Below, piece by piece: positions 1 through 7,715 of a stretch of DNA of 32,615 bases. A program made the translations under genes and the position numbers. Position 1 is the stretch's first letter; each line of letters opens with the position of its first letter. The notes below the pieces were generated by a model. That model did not search any database and had not been told where the DNA came from. It worked only from the letters and a program-made list of their open reading frames with translations. This DNA comes from Pseudomonas sp. (lineage in GTDB: Bacteria; Pseudomonadota; Gammaproteobacteria; Pseudomonadales; Pseudomonadaceae). The stretch covers positions 1 to 32,615 of the forward strand of contig NZ_JAUYNP010000312.1 of NCBI RefSeq assembly GCF_030696055.1. Reading direction: 5' to 3'.

Positions 1-1744
1 CCTCGCGCTGGCCCTGGCGGCTGCCCAGATCGGCCACCACCAGCCAGGCATGCTTCATCAGCGCATCCACCTCGGCAAACAGCGCCGCGCGGCCATTGGC
101 CAGGCGATATTCGGCGCCACCCTCGCGGCGCTGCTGGGCGATGCGGTCCGGATAGGCGAACGCCAGCAGGGCGCCCAGCCAGCGCGGATGTTCGGGATCG
201 CTCACGGCGTTCGCGATGGGCCGGCGCCTAAGATAGCCCTGAAACTGCTTGGCCAGTTGCCGCGCGCGCTGCACCCCGCCCTGGGCGCCACGGGCGGCCC
301 GCGACTCGCCGGAAAGCAGGGCCAGGCGGCTGTGCAGATCGGCCCCCATACCATGCTGGCCGCCGCGCAGAATGTCGCGTTCGCCGAGCAGCGCGGCCAG
401 ATCACAGGCCAGCGCGCCCAGGCCCAGCTCCTGGCCGCGCAAGAGCAGATGGGCGATGCGCGGATGGGTCGGCAGCTCGACCATGGCCTGGCCATGGGCC
501 GTCAGGCCGCCCTGAGCGTCGACCGCGCCGAGGCGCGCCAGCAGGTCCAGGGCCTGAGCATAGGCGGCGGCCGGCGGCGGATCGAGCCAGACCAACTCGG
601 CAGGCTGCACGCCCCAGCGCACCAGCTGCAGGGCCAGGCCGGCCAGGTCGGCCTGGAGGATTTCCGCCGTGGCATAGGCCGCCAGCTGCTCATGCTGGGC
701 CTGCGACCACAGTCGGTAGCAGGCGCCCGGCTGCAAGCGCCCGGCCCGCCCGGCGCGCTGGGTGGCCGAGGCGCGGGAAATGCGCTGGGTGTCCAGGCGG
801 GTCATGCCGCTGTTCGGGTCGAAGCGCGGCACCCGCGCCAGGCCGGCATCTATCACCACCCGCACGCCATCGATGGTCAGGCTGGTTTCGGCGATATTGG
901 TGGCCAGCACCACCTTGCGCAGGCCCGCCGGCGCTGGCTCGATGGCGGCGCGCTGGGCGCTGAGGTCCAGCTCGCCATGCAGCGGACACAGCAGAATCTC
1001 GCTACGTCCGGCCAGGGCTTCGGCCAGCTGTTCGTTGACCCGGCGAATCTCCGCCTGCCCCGGCAGAAACACCAGCAGGCTGCCCGGCTCGTCGGCCAGC
1101 GCTTGCAACACCGTCTGCACCACCCGCGGCTCTACCCAGTCGCCCAGCTGGTACGGCGCGCCCCAGCGCATGTCGACCGGGAACAGGCGCCCTTCGCTGC
1201 GCAGCACCGGCGCGTCGCCCAGCAGGCCGGCCAGGCGCTCGCCTTCCAGGGTCGCCGACATCAACAGCACCTTAAGTGGCGGCTCGCCGGAGTCGTCGCC
1301 GCGAAACATGTCCCGGCCGTTGAGGCACAGGGCCAGGGCCAGGTCGGCATCCAGGCTGCGCTCGTGGAATTCGTCGAAGATCACCAGGCCGACGCCTTCC
1401 AGCGCCGGATCATCCTGCAGGCGGCGGGCGAGGATGCCCTCGGTGACCACCTCGATACGGGTGCGCGGGCCGACCTTGCTGTCCAGGCGGATGCGGTAGC
1501 CCACGGTCTCCCCCACCGCCTCGCCCAGTTCGCTGGCCAGGCGTTCGGCCGCCGCCCGCGCGGCCAGGCGGCGCGGCTCGAGCATGATGATCGACTGCCC
1601 GGCCAGCCAGGGCTGATCCAGCAGCGCCAGGGGCACGCGGGTGGTCTTGCCGGCACCGGGAGGCGCCTCCAATACCGCCTCATGGCGGCTGGCGAGCGCC
1701 TCGCGCAGGGCGGGCAGAAGGACGTCGATAGGCAGGGAATTCAT
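1..1744 (-). CDS. hrpB: ATP-dependent RNA helicase HrpB, N-terminal part (gene runs off the left edge)
   Basis: A DEAH/DExH-type helicase of the HrpB family. About 581 N-terminal residues are present; the family is usually a little over 800, so the C-terminus lies outside the window. The Walker A motif APPGAGKT is at residues 27-34, the DEFH box (motif II) at D124-H127, the SAT motif follows in LLMSATLEG, and the helicase-C signature QRAGRAGR is also present. The ATG at 1744 starts MNSLPIDVLLPAL, a typical HrpB beginning. The gene is divergent from the lipoprotein gene at 1875. HrpB proteins are thought to act in RNA metabolism, but their substrate is poorly defined. No frame break was seen in the visible part. 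Confidence 0.95.
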   Translation of the reverse strand, partial: MNSLPIDVLLPALREALASRHEAVLEAPPGAGKTTRVPLALLDQPWLAGQSIIMLEPRRLAARAAAERLASELGEAVGETVGYRIRLDSKVGPRTRIEVVTEGILARRLQDDPALEGVGLVIFDEFHERSLDADLALALCLNGRDMFRGDDSGEPPLKVLLMSATLEGERLAGLLGDAPVLRSEGRLFPVDMRWGAPYQLGDWVEPRVVQTVLQALADEPGSLLVFLPGQAEIRRVNEQLAEALAGRSEILLCPLHGELDLSAQRAAIEPAPAGLRKVVLATNIAETSLTIDGVRVVIDAGLARVPRFDPNSGMTRLDTQRISRASATQRAGRAGRLQPGACYRLWSQAQHEQLAAYATAEILQADLAGLALQLVRWGVQPAELVWLDPPPAAAYAQALDLLARLGAVDAQGGLTAHGQAMVELPTHPRIAHLLLRGQELGLGALACDLAALLGERDILRGGQHGMGADLHSRLALLSGESRAARGAQGGVQRARQLAKQFQGYLRRRPIANAVSDPEHPRWLGALLAFAYPDRIAQQRREGGAEYRLANGRAALFAEVDALMKHAWLVVADLGSRQGQRE

Positions 1745-1766
1745 GGCGGCTCCAATCGGGGAGGCG

Positions 1767-1772
1767 ATTATA
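1767..1772 (-). promoter_or_regulatory. candidate -10 box for hrpB
   Basis: Read on the minus strand this is a perfect TATAAT, 22 bases upstream of the hrpB ATG. No convincing -35 box stands at the expected distance, so this is a motif-only call. Confidence 0.4.
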
Positions 1773-1874
1773 GCGACGAACCTGTGGCCTATTTGCGCGG
1801 TCTTAACTAGGACGTAGCGCTATTGCCATGTCGGGATTGTTATAGTTGCGCCAGTTTTTCTCAGGAGATGCTCA

Positions 1875-2294
1875 ATGCCCACCTATAAGCGCGTTATCGG
1901 CGGCATTCTCGCCGCCACCCTGTTCACCCAGCTGACCGCCTGCGGCACCCTGTTCTTCCCGGATCGCCGCGGCCAGATCGAAGGCCGTATCGACCCGGTG
2001 GTCGCGGGACTTAACGCCATCGGCATCCTGTTCTACGTGATCCCCGGCCTGATCGCCTTCGGCATCGACTTCGCCACCGGCGCCATCTACCTGCCGGGCG
2101 GCGTGACCTCCCAGGTCAACCCCGCGGACCTGCACAACCTGGTGGATGCCGACGGCCAGATCGACCCGAGCAAGCTCAAGGCGCTGATCCAAGTGCAAAC
2201 CGGCCACAGCCTGCCCCTGGATGACCCCCGCCTGATCCGCCACAGCGGCAGCGTCGAGCAACTGGCGGCCTTCGGCTTGCGCCCTGCGGCCTGA
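1875..2294 (+). CDS. small lipoprotein, unknown function
   Basis: A 139-residue protein. A lipoprotein signal peptide ends in the lipobox LTAC, with the modified Cys at position 23, so the mature protein should be membrane anchored. The second hydrophobic stretch (about residues 47-70, GILFYVIPGLIAFGIDFATGAIYLP) could lie in the membrane. The start is supported by AGGAGA at 1862-1867, upstream of the ATG. Proteins of this type occur widely in Pseudomonas and I know of no established role. The gene stands alone, divergent from hrpB. Confidence 0.8.
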   Translation: MPTYKRVIGGILAATLFTQLTACGTLFFPDRRGQIEGRIDPVVAGLNAIGILFYVIPGLIAFGIDFATGAIYLPGGVTSQVNPADLHNLVDADGQIDPSKLKALIQVQTGHSLPLDDPRLIRHSGSVEQLAAFGLRPAA

Positions 2295-2392
2295 CGCCCG
2301 CCTGGCCCAGCAGCACGCCGGCAAACTCTACCCAGGGCGCGCTTCTGGGCTACCTTTGTGGCATAGCCCCGGTGAATCCAACATTAGGCCCC

Positions 2393-2761
2393 ATGCACAA
2401 GTTCGCTTCTGCGGTAATGCTGTTGACCCTGGTGGCCCAGCCGGTTCTTGCCTCGCAAACCGCTTGTATCTTCTCGACCGGCAAAACATCTCACTACTAC
2501 GAGCTCGAGTTTATCGGCTACAGCGATACCAAGCCGATGCTGGTCTTTAGCTCGACGACGTTCCGCGCCGGCCAACGCACTCCGCTCCCACCGGCGGATC
2601 TTAAACATTTCAGTCAAAAGGCTCGAAGCGTCAGCCTAGCGTTCCGTAACCCGGAGGACCCTGCTCTGCCCCCGTCCTTCACCCTGGCCGGTACGGGTGA
2701 TCATGCTTGGCTCACCATCGGCTCGGCCCGCCTCCAAGGCGATTTAAAATGCGCTGACTGA
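2393..2761 (+). CDS. small secreted hypothetical protein
   Basis: A 122-residue protein from the ATG at 2393, with a Sec signal peptide (MHKFASAVMLLTLVAQPVLA, cleavage before SQT). The mature part has two cysteines, one near each end (QTACIF and LKCAD), which could form a disulfide. A GTG at 2372 would add seven residues in front of the signal peptide and has no ribosome site, so the ATG is preferred, although its own Shine-Dalgarno is also weak. The family is not recognised. It lies between the lipoprotein and the VIT-type transporter on the same strand. Confidence 0.65.
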   Translation: MHKFASAVMLLTLVAQPVLASQTACIFSTGKTSHYYELEFIGYSDTKPMLVFSSTTFRAGQRTPLPPADLKHFSQKARSVSLAFRNPEDPALPPSFTLAGTGDHAWLTIGSARLQGDLKCAD

Positions 2762-2898
2762 GCGGCTGTTGGCTCAAGCCCGTGGCGCATCCCGACCGAC
2801 TCGCGGCTGGACGGCGCAGCATACGCAGCAGCACAATTCGGCCGAACGCGATTTCGCGCATATGCTGAACAGGCATTCCTGCTCAGCGGACGCGCGTC

Positions 2899-3654
2899 AT
2901 GAAGAAGACCAGTCTCGAAACCCTTTATCGCGAGCACCAGCCCGACGCGATCGAAAAGCGCCTGGACAGTAAACACAAGCCGCAAATCATTTCCGACGCC
3001 GTGCTCGGTGGCATAGATGGCTGCGTCACCACCTTCGCCATAGTCGCCGGCGCGGTCGGGGCAGGATTCTCGGCACCTGTGGCGCTGATCATGGGCTTCG
3101 CCAATCTGTTTGCCGATGGCTTCAGCATGGCCGTGAGCAATTACGAGGCGATCAAGGCGCAACGTGAATTCCGCGAGAAAGTCAGGCGCATGGAAGAGGA
3201 ACACATCGACCGAGTGCCCGACGGAGAACTCGAGGAGATCCGCCAGGTGTTCTACCGCAAGGGTTTCAGCGGCGAGATTCTCGAAGCCATAGTCCGTACG
3301 ATCAGCCAAGACCGCCAGCTCTGGGTTGAAACCATGCTGATCGAAGAACACGGCCTGCAGCCTATCAACCTGGACCCCATCCGCTCAGCCAGCGCGACCT
3401 TCACGGCCTTTCTGCTGGCCGGGGCCATCCCCTTGTTGCCGCTGTTTTTCAGCACCCTGGGCCTTGCGCGGCAATTTCTCTTCAGCACGATCCTAGCGGC
3501 GACCGTGTTCTTTTCCATCGGCATGTTGAAGAGCCTGGTGTTTGCCCAACCGCTGCTGCGCTCCGGCTTAAGCACCTTACTCACCGGCGGCACGGCGGCC
3601 ACTCTGGCCTATCTGACCGGTTATGTCCTGCGCCATATATTTGCCATCGGATAA
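2899..3654 (+). CDS. VIT1/CCC1-family transporter
   Basis: A 251-residue inner-membrane protein of the vacuolar iron transporter (VIT1/CCC1) superfamily, whose studied members move Fe2+ or Mn2+ by proton antiport. The family pattern is clear. The first membrane segment contains GGIDGCVTTFAIVAGAVGAG (residues 37-56), the second contains MGFANLFADGFSMAVSNY (65-82). A charged, Glu-rich soluble segment follows (about 88-160, with EEEH and the RQVFYRKGFSGE region), then three C-terminal membrane segments (about 164-250). The acidic linker is the metal-collecting region in studied homologues. The ATG at 2899 has no strong ribosome site. A good terminator follows at 3700. Substrate here is inferred only as a divalent metal. 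Confidence 0.88.
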   Translation: MKKTSLETLYREHQPDAIEKRLDSKHKPQIISDAVLGGIDGCVTTFAIVAGAVGAGFSAPVALIMGFANLFADGFSMAVSNYEAIKAQREFREKVRRMEEEHIDRVPDGELEEIRQVFYRKGFSGEILEAIVRTISQDRQLWVETMLIEEHGLQPINLDPIRSASATFTAFLLAGAIPLLPLFFSTLGLARQFLFSTILAATVFFSIGMLKSLVFAQPLLRSGLSTLLTGGTAATLAYLTGYVLRHIFAIG

Positions 3655-3699
3655 ATGCCAAACAGGTTTAGCCGGCGGCACATATAGATTGCCAGCAAC

Positions 3700-3731
3700 A
3701 AAAAGGGGAGACCTTGCGGCCTCCCCTTTTT
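3700..3731. terminator. strong, probably bidirectional intrinsic terminator
   Basis: A perfect 11-bp inverted repeat (AAAAAGGGGAG / CTCCCCTTTTT) with a 10-base loop. A run of T follows on the plus strand and, by symmetry, on the minus strand. It lies 45 bases after the VIT-type gene and 9 bases beyond the stop of the small minus-strand ORF that ends at 3741, so it could end both transcripts. Confidence 0.85.
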
Positions 3732-3740
3732 GCATGTCCC

Positions 3741-3944
3741 TTATTCTGGCGTCGGTAACGCCTTTTCTTCGCTCGCCTGGTTGGGCAGTGCGGACCCGGG
3801 TGCCGTGACGATCCGGTGAGATCGGCGGCTACCGCTCACCTGGTTGGGTGAGGCGGCTGGACTTGTCGTCCGGGCCTTGAAACTGAGGTAAAGCTTAGGC
3901 CAACAGGCGCAGAAAAATATTGCGAAGATTGCTAACAAAACCAT
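3741..3944 (-). CDS. possible small membrane protein (67 aa)
   Basis: A 67-codon minus-strand ORF beginning MVLLAIFAIFFCACWPKLYL, a plausible single membrane segment, with a polar, Pro/Ser-rich tail. It ends just before the bidirectional terminator at 3700-3731, and this is the main reason to think it is real. Against it, no Shine-Dalgarno stands before the ATG at 3944, a second ATG overlaps in another frame, and the tail is compositionally bland. It would be divergent from the Lrp-type regulator at 4010. No family is recognised. Confidence 0.35.
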   Translation of the reverse strand: MVLLAIFAIFFCACWPKLYLSFKARTTSPAASPNQVSGSRRSHRIVTAPGSALPNQASEEKALPTPE

Positions 3945-3946
3945 CC

Positions 3947-3956
3947 ATTGCGCAAT
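3947..3956. promoter_or_regulatory. perfect 10-bp palindrome, possible operator
   Basis: ATTGCGCAAT is a perfect palindrome about 55 bases upstream of the Lrp/AsnC-type gene, in the gap shared with the small minus-strand ORF. Regulators of this family often bind near their own promoters, so autoregulation is possible. A TATAAA at 3993-3998 may be the -10 box of the regulator gene. This rests on position and symmetry only. Confidence 0.25.
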
Positions 3957-4009
3957 TAATAGCTACAGGAGCATGCTTTACAGCAATGTAACTATAAAGT
4001 CTGACCAAG

Positions 4010-4489
4010 ATGAACAAACTTGATCGCTACGACCTGAATATCCTCGCCGAATTGCAACGCGACGCCAGCCTGTCCAACCAGGAGCTGGCCGAGCGCATCG
4101 GCCTGTCGCCCTCGCCCTGCTCGCGGCGGGTCAAGCAACTAGAAGACGACGGCTATATCCTCGGCCAGGTGGCCCTGCTCGACCGCAAGCAACTGGGCCT
4201 GACCCTCACCGCCTATGTGCTGATCGGCATGGACAAACACACCCCGGAGCGTTTCGAGCACTTCCAGGAGATGATCCGCAAATGCCCCGAGGTGCTGGAG
4301 TGCAGCCTGGTCACCGGCATGGACGCGGACTACCAGCTCAAGGTGGTGGTGCCGGACATGGATCACTACCAGAAATTCCTGCTCGGCACCCTGACCCGTA
4401 TCGAAGGGGTTTCCAGCGTGCGCTCCAGCTTCGTGCTGCAGCAGATACTGTCCAGCACCCAGCTGCCGTTGCAGCATCTGCGCAGCTGA
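4010..4489 (+). CDS. Lrp/AsnC-family transcriptional regulator
   Basis: A 159-residue protein with the standard two-part build of the family. An N-terminal helix-turn-helix (about residues 4-50, LDRYDLNILAELQRDASLSNQELAERIGLSPSPCSRRVKQLE) is followed by a RAM ligand/oligomerisation domain (about 65-145, including LVTGMDADYQLKVVVPDMDHY). The length is typical. It is followed by a TATAAT-like motif and a REPIN, so it is probably a single-gene unit. The ligand and targets cannot be told from the sequence. Confidence 0.93.
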   Translation: MNKLDRYDLNILAELQRDASLSNQELAERIGLSPSPCSRRVKQLEDDGYILGQVALLDRKQLGLTLTAYVLIGMDKHTPERFEHFQEMIRKCPEVLECSLVTGMDADYQLKVVVPDMDHYQKFLLGTLTRIEGVSSVRSSFVLQQILSSTQLPLQHLRS

Positions 4490-4517
4490 TGGCTGCGCCA
4501 GCGCTTACCGGCGGTCG

Positions 4518-4544
4518 CTGACAACGCCGGGGCTGGCGTATAAT
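4518..4544 (+). promoter_or_regulatory. candidate sigma-70 promoter upstream of the DUF2788 gene
   Basis: CTGACA at 4518 and a perfect TATAAT at 4539-4544, separated by 15 bases, which is shorter than the ideal 17. The next gene downstream on this strand starts at 4724, and a REPIN lies between. Supported by motif only. Confidence 0.4.
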
Positions 4545-4583
4545 CGCCGGCGTTTTGCTGCCCCCTGTCGCACCCGTCACTTG

Positions 4584-4634
4584 GTAGCCCGGATGCAATC
4601 CGGGGGACAGCCTCCCGGATTGCATCCGGGCTAC
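4584..4634. repeat. REPIN: two inverted GTAG-led REP palindromes
   Basis: Two 21-base arms are perfect inverted copies of each other (4584-4604 and 4614-4634), separated by 9 bases. Each arm starts with GTAG and then forms its own small hairpin (CCCGGAT, GCA, ATCCGGG). A GTAG tetranucleotide followed by a palindrome is the known signature of REP sequences mobilised by RAYT (TnpA-REP) proteins, and an inverted pair is a REPIN. It lies in the 234-base gap between the Lrp-type gene and the DUF2788 gene. Confidence 0.8.
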
Positions 4635-4723
4635 GACTGTTTGCGGGCCGAATCCACAGGCGACCCCCAGCTCGCCAGACTCACGCCAGGGGCACAGCCC
4701 ACTGGCCGCCACCTGAGGTCGAG

Positions 4724-4927
4724 ATGCAACCGGAAGTGTTCGAAGAATTGATGATGACCGTGCTGGTCGGCGGCCTGGTGCTGTTTATGGCGTTTATCGT
4801 CTGGGACCTGGCGAAAAAATCCAAAGCCGGGCGCTTCGGCAGCATGATCCTGTTTCTCGCCCTGGGCCTGGGCGTGCTGGGTTTTCTGATCAAGACTCTG
4901 GTGATCGCCGGGCTCGAAGGCCTGTAA
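4724..4927 (+). CDS. DUF2788-family small membrane protein
   Basis: A 67-residue protein with two membrane helices (about residues 10-28 and 40-62) around a basic, conserved-looking loop WDLAKKSKAGRFG. This closely fits the DUF2788 family of small proteobacterial inner-membrane proteins, as I recall its pattern. The function of the family is unknown. The ATG at 4724 follows GAGGTCGAG, an acceptable ribosome site. It is convergent with rluE, and the gap between them holds the palindrome at 4984-5059. Confidence 0.82.
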   Translation: MQPEVFEELMMTVLVGGLVLFMAFIVWDLAKKSKAGRFGSMILFLALGLGVLGFLIKTLVIAGLEGL

Positions 4928-4983
4928 GCCAAGCCTCTGGCCATCCGCTCTGGGCTGCCTGCCCCGACGAATGACGCAGCTGC

Positions 4984-5059
4984 GTAGGATGGGTTGAGCT
5001 GGCGATACCCATCACTCTTCATGCTCCGCATGGGTATCGCTACGCTCAACCCATCCTAC
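4984..5059. repeat. 76-bp GTAG-led hairpin between convergent genes
   Basis: A long imperfect palindrome. The outer 15-bp arms (4984-4998 and 5045-5059, GTAGGATGGGTTGAG and its complement) and the inner 11-bp arms (5002-5012 and 5030-5040) are both perfect. It begins with GTAG and ends with CTAC like the other REP-type elements here. It lies between the convergent DUF2788 gene and rluE, overlaps the very end of rluE, and could also stop transcription from both sides. Confidence 0.75.
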
Positions 5060-5685
5060 AGACGCGCCTCGACCTCTTTCCACTCGCCCGGCTGCAAGCC
5101 CTCCAGGCTCCAGGGGCCGATGCGCACGCGCACCAGGCGCAGGGTCGGCAGGCCGACGGCGGCGGTCATGCGCCTGACCTGACGGTTACGCCCCTCGCGG
5201 ATCACCAGTTCCAGCCAGGCCGTCGGCACGCTCTTGCGAAAGCGTACCGGCGGGTTGCGCGGCCACAGCTGCGGCTCCTCCAGCAGCCGTGCCTCGGCCG
5301 GCAGGGTCGGCCCGTCATTCAACTGCACGCCCTCGCGCAGCTGCTGCAGCTGGGTTTCGCTCGGTTCGCCCTCCACCTGTACCCAGTAGGTTTTCGTCAG
5401 CTTGTGCTTGGGGTCGGCGATGCGCGCCTGCAGGCCGCCGTCATTGGTCAGCAGCAGCAGGCCTTCGCTGTCGCGATCCAGGCGCCCGGCGGGGTACACC
5501 CCGGGAACGCTGACAAAATCCTTAAGGGTGGCGCGGCCTTGCTCGTCATTGAACTGGGTCAGCACATCGAAAGGCTTATTCAGCAACAGCAGGCGCGGCG
5601 CGGCCGGCGCCGCCTTGGCCATCCGGCGCACGGCAGGCTTGCCGCTGTGCGGACGAGGGGTAGCAGGACGAGGCGGACGCGACAT
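5056..5685 (-). CDS. rluE: 23S rRNA pseudouridine synthase RluE
   Basis: A 209-residue protein from the ATG at 5685. It matches RluE-type enzymes, which in E. coli make pseudouridine at position 2457 of 23S rRNA. The catalytic block [17 protein letters not shown] is clear, with the nucleophilic Asp in RLD. The substrate-binding stretches [29 protein letters not shown] and [21 protein letters not shown] also match. As in other RluE proteins there is no N-terminal S4 domain; a Lys/Arg/Pro-rich tail takes its place. The frame stays open to a TTG at 5760, but the ATG at 5685 begins the basic tail and is preferred. The gene is divergent from the alcohol dehydrogenase gene. Confidence 0.92.
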   Translation of the reverse strand: MSRPPRPATPRPHSGKPAVRRMAKAAPAAPRLLLLNKPFDVLTQFNDEQGRATLKDFVSVPGVYPAGRLDRDSEGLLLLTNDGGLQARIADPKHKLTKTYWVQVEGEPSETQLQQLREGVQLNDGPTLPAEARLLEEPQLWPRNPPVRFRKSVPTAWLELVIREGRNRQVRRMTAAVGLPTLRLVRVRIGPWSLEGLQPGEWKEVEARL

Positions 5686-5827
5686 GGATGATCCGGTAGC
5701 AGCTTGCGGGGCGGCCAGTGTAACCGAGGCCAAGGTTGGACTATCAGGCTGAGTGATCAACAGGCATTTAGCGGATGGGTGCAGCTATGCTGCCTAGGTC
5801 CTGTTCTCAGCCCCGAGGCTTATTGCC

Positions 5828-6862
5828 ATGAGTTCGTCCGAATCCCTAGTCGATACCTTTACCGGCTGGGCCGCCAAGGCCCCCGGCGCGCCCCTCGAAC
5901 CGCACAGCTATGACCCCGGCCCTCTGGGCGCCGAGGAAGTCGAAGTGGCGGTGGAATACTGCGGCATCTGCCACTCCGACCAGTCGATGATCGACAACGA
6001 ATGGGGCAATGCGCGCTACCCCTTTATCCCCGGCCATGAAGTGGTGGGCACAGTGGTGCGCCTGGGCCCGCAGGCGCGCGGCCTGAAACTCGGTCAACGG
6101 GTCGGCATCGGCTGGTACAAGGGCAGCTGCATGCACTGCGGCTCCTGCATGGAAGGTTCGCACCAGCTATGCGGTACGGTGAAACCCACCATAGTCGGCA
6201 GCAACGGCGGCTTCGCCGATCGCCTGCGTAGCCACTGGGCCTGGACCGTGCCGCTGCCGGACGGCCTCGACCCGGCGCTGGTTGGCCCGCTGTTCTGCGC
6301 AGGCTCCACGGTGTTCAGCCCGCTGCTGGATTTCAACGTGAAGCCCACAGACCGAGTCGGCGTGGTCGGCATCGGCGGCCTCGGCCACCTGGCCCTGGGC
6401 TTTCTGAATGCCTGGGGCTGCGAAGTCACCGCCTTCACTTCATCGCTGAACAAACAGGACGAAGCCAAGCGCCTGGGCGCGCACAAGGTGGTGGCTTCCA
6501 CCGATAGCGCGGCGCTGAAAGCCATAGCCGGCAGCCTGGATTTCCTTCTGGTCACCGCCAGCGCCGACCTGGACTGGAACGCCATGCTCGGCACCCTGGC
6601 CGGCAAGGGCCGCCTGCACTTCGTTGGCATAGTGCCCAGCGCGATTCCGGTGCATGTGTTCAACCTGATCCCGCGCCAGCGCAGCCTGTCCGGCTCGCCA
6701 GTGGGTTCGCCGGCCAATATGGCGACCATGCTGGAGTTCTGCGCGCGCCATCAGATTCTGCCGCAGGTCGAGCACTTCCCCATGAGCCGCGTCAACGACG
6801 CCATCGCCCACCTGCGTGCCGGCAAGGCGCGCTACCGGGTGGTGCTGGACGCCAGCCAATAA
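5828..6862 (+). CDS. zinc-dependent NAD(P)-alcohol dehydrogenase, CAD-like MDR family
   Basis: A 344-residue medium-chain dehydrogenase/reductase that should interconvert alcohols and aldehydes. The catalytic zinc ligands are Cys48 (in GICHSD), His70 (in GHE) and probably Cys157. The structural zinc site is complete (Cys101, 104, 107 and 115 in CMHCGSCMEGSHQLC). The Rossmann glycine motif GIGGLG is at residues 181-186. The overall pattern is closest to the cinnamyl-alcohol-dehydrogenase/YahK branch, many of whose members use NADPH and broad aldehyde substrates. Cofactor and substrate are inferred from family only. The ATG at 5828 is the first in frame. It stands alone, divergent from rluE. 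Confidence 0.92.
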   Translation: MSSSESLVDTFTGWAAKAPGAPLEPHSYDPGPLGAEEVEVAVEYCGICHSDQSMIDNEWGNARYPFIPGHEVVGTVVRLGPQARGLKLGQRVGIGWYKGSCMHCGSCMEGSHQLCGTVKPTIVGSNGGFADRLRSHWAWTVPLPDGLDPALVGPLFCAGSTVFSPLLDFNVKPTDRVGVVGIGGLGHLALGFLNAWGCEVTAFTSSLNKQDEAKRLGAHKVVASTDSAALKAIAGSLDFLLVTASADLDWNAMLGTLAGKGRLHFVGIVPSAIPVHVFNLIPRQRSLSGSPVGSPANMATMLEFCARHQILPQVEHFPMSRVNDAIAHLRAGKARYRVVLDASQ

Positions 6863-6917
6863 GCTACGGCCAGGGTGCGCCATGCGCACCCTAGGCAACC
6901 CAGCCAGGGAGAGTCCG

Positions 6918-7658
6918 ATGCGTCCAACCGTTTGCACCCTAGGCCAAATCACTCGCTGCATACTGCTCTCCTTGCTGCTTGCGGGCTGCAGCCTGCCGGC
7001 TCGACAGCCGCCGGCGGCATTGCCAAACGCCAACACCCTCGAGCCTGCCAGTAATCAGGAGCAACGCTGGTGGCGCGCCTGTTTTCGCCTGCCGTTCGAT
7101 GATGAGCAGCAACCGCGCTGGAGCCTGGACGCCTTGCTGGCCGAACAGGTGGCGGCGCCTGCACTGCGCCGCCACGCCGCACAGATCCCGCTCTGGCGCT
7201 TCCACCGCCGTGCCACCGAGGATGCCGTCGGCCATCAGTTCAGCCTGCTGTTCTACAGCGACGCCAGCACTGCCAAATCACTGTTCGCCGAATTGCAGGG
7301 GCATCCACTGACGGCCGAGCTGCTGGCATCCCAACAGCTCAACCAGCTGCTCACCCCCTGCGGGCCGCCCGATCAGGACCAGAGCGCCATCGAAGCCAGC
7401 AGCGACCCCAGCTGGGACCCGCGCCTGCAGAAGACCTGGCCCTACTTCAGCATGGGCGTCAGCGCCCACTGGCTGGCGCTGATCGAGGAAGTGGGGCGCG
7501 ACATCCCCCTCGAAGACAACGACAGCGCCGCTCAGATAAAGCGCTTTCAGCGCATCCAGCAGGAGATCGACGAAATCTGGCGCGAGGACGGCCAGCACGC
7601 CTATCTGCATCACCTCAATGCGCTGTTCGGTTACCAGCCGTTGCTAATGCGCTATTGA
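6918..7658 (+). CDS. lipoprotein, unknown function
   Basis: A 246-residue protein with a lipoprotein signal peptide ending LLAGC (Cys24). The ATG at 6918 is chosen because GGGAGAG stands just before it and because it gives a normal signal peptide; the frame is open further upstream. The mature part is rich in Trp, Gln and charged residues and looks mainly helical. I do not recognise a domain. It is convergent with the exported deiminase gene, with about 57 bases between the two stops. Confidence 0.75.
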   Translation: MRPTVCTLGQITRCILLSLLLAGCSLPARQPPAALPNANTLEPASNQEQRWWRACFRLPFDDEQQPRWSLDALLAEQVAAPALRRHAAQIPLWRFHRRATEDAVGHQFSLLFYSDASTAKSLFAELQGHPLTAELLASQQLNQLLTPCGPPDQDQSAIEASSDPSWDPRLQKTWPYFSMGVSAHWLALIEEVGRDIPLEDNDSAAQIKRFQRIQQEIDEIWREDGQHAYLHHLNALFGYQPLLMRY

Positions 7659-7715
7659 GCACAGACCGCACTGCCCACCAGGCAGAGACCGATGCCCCCG
7701 CCCTGGCCTTGCGGA

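Noticed and set aside
50..1810. 586-codon plus-strand ORF opposite hrpB
   Set aside because: It is an antisense shadow in very GC-rich DNA; the minus strand carries clear helicase motifs.
4584..4634. simple intrinsic terminator for the Lrp-type gene
   Set aside because: No T run follows, and each arm is itself a GTAG-led palindrome, which fits a REPIN better; it may still slow transcription.
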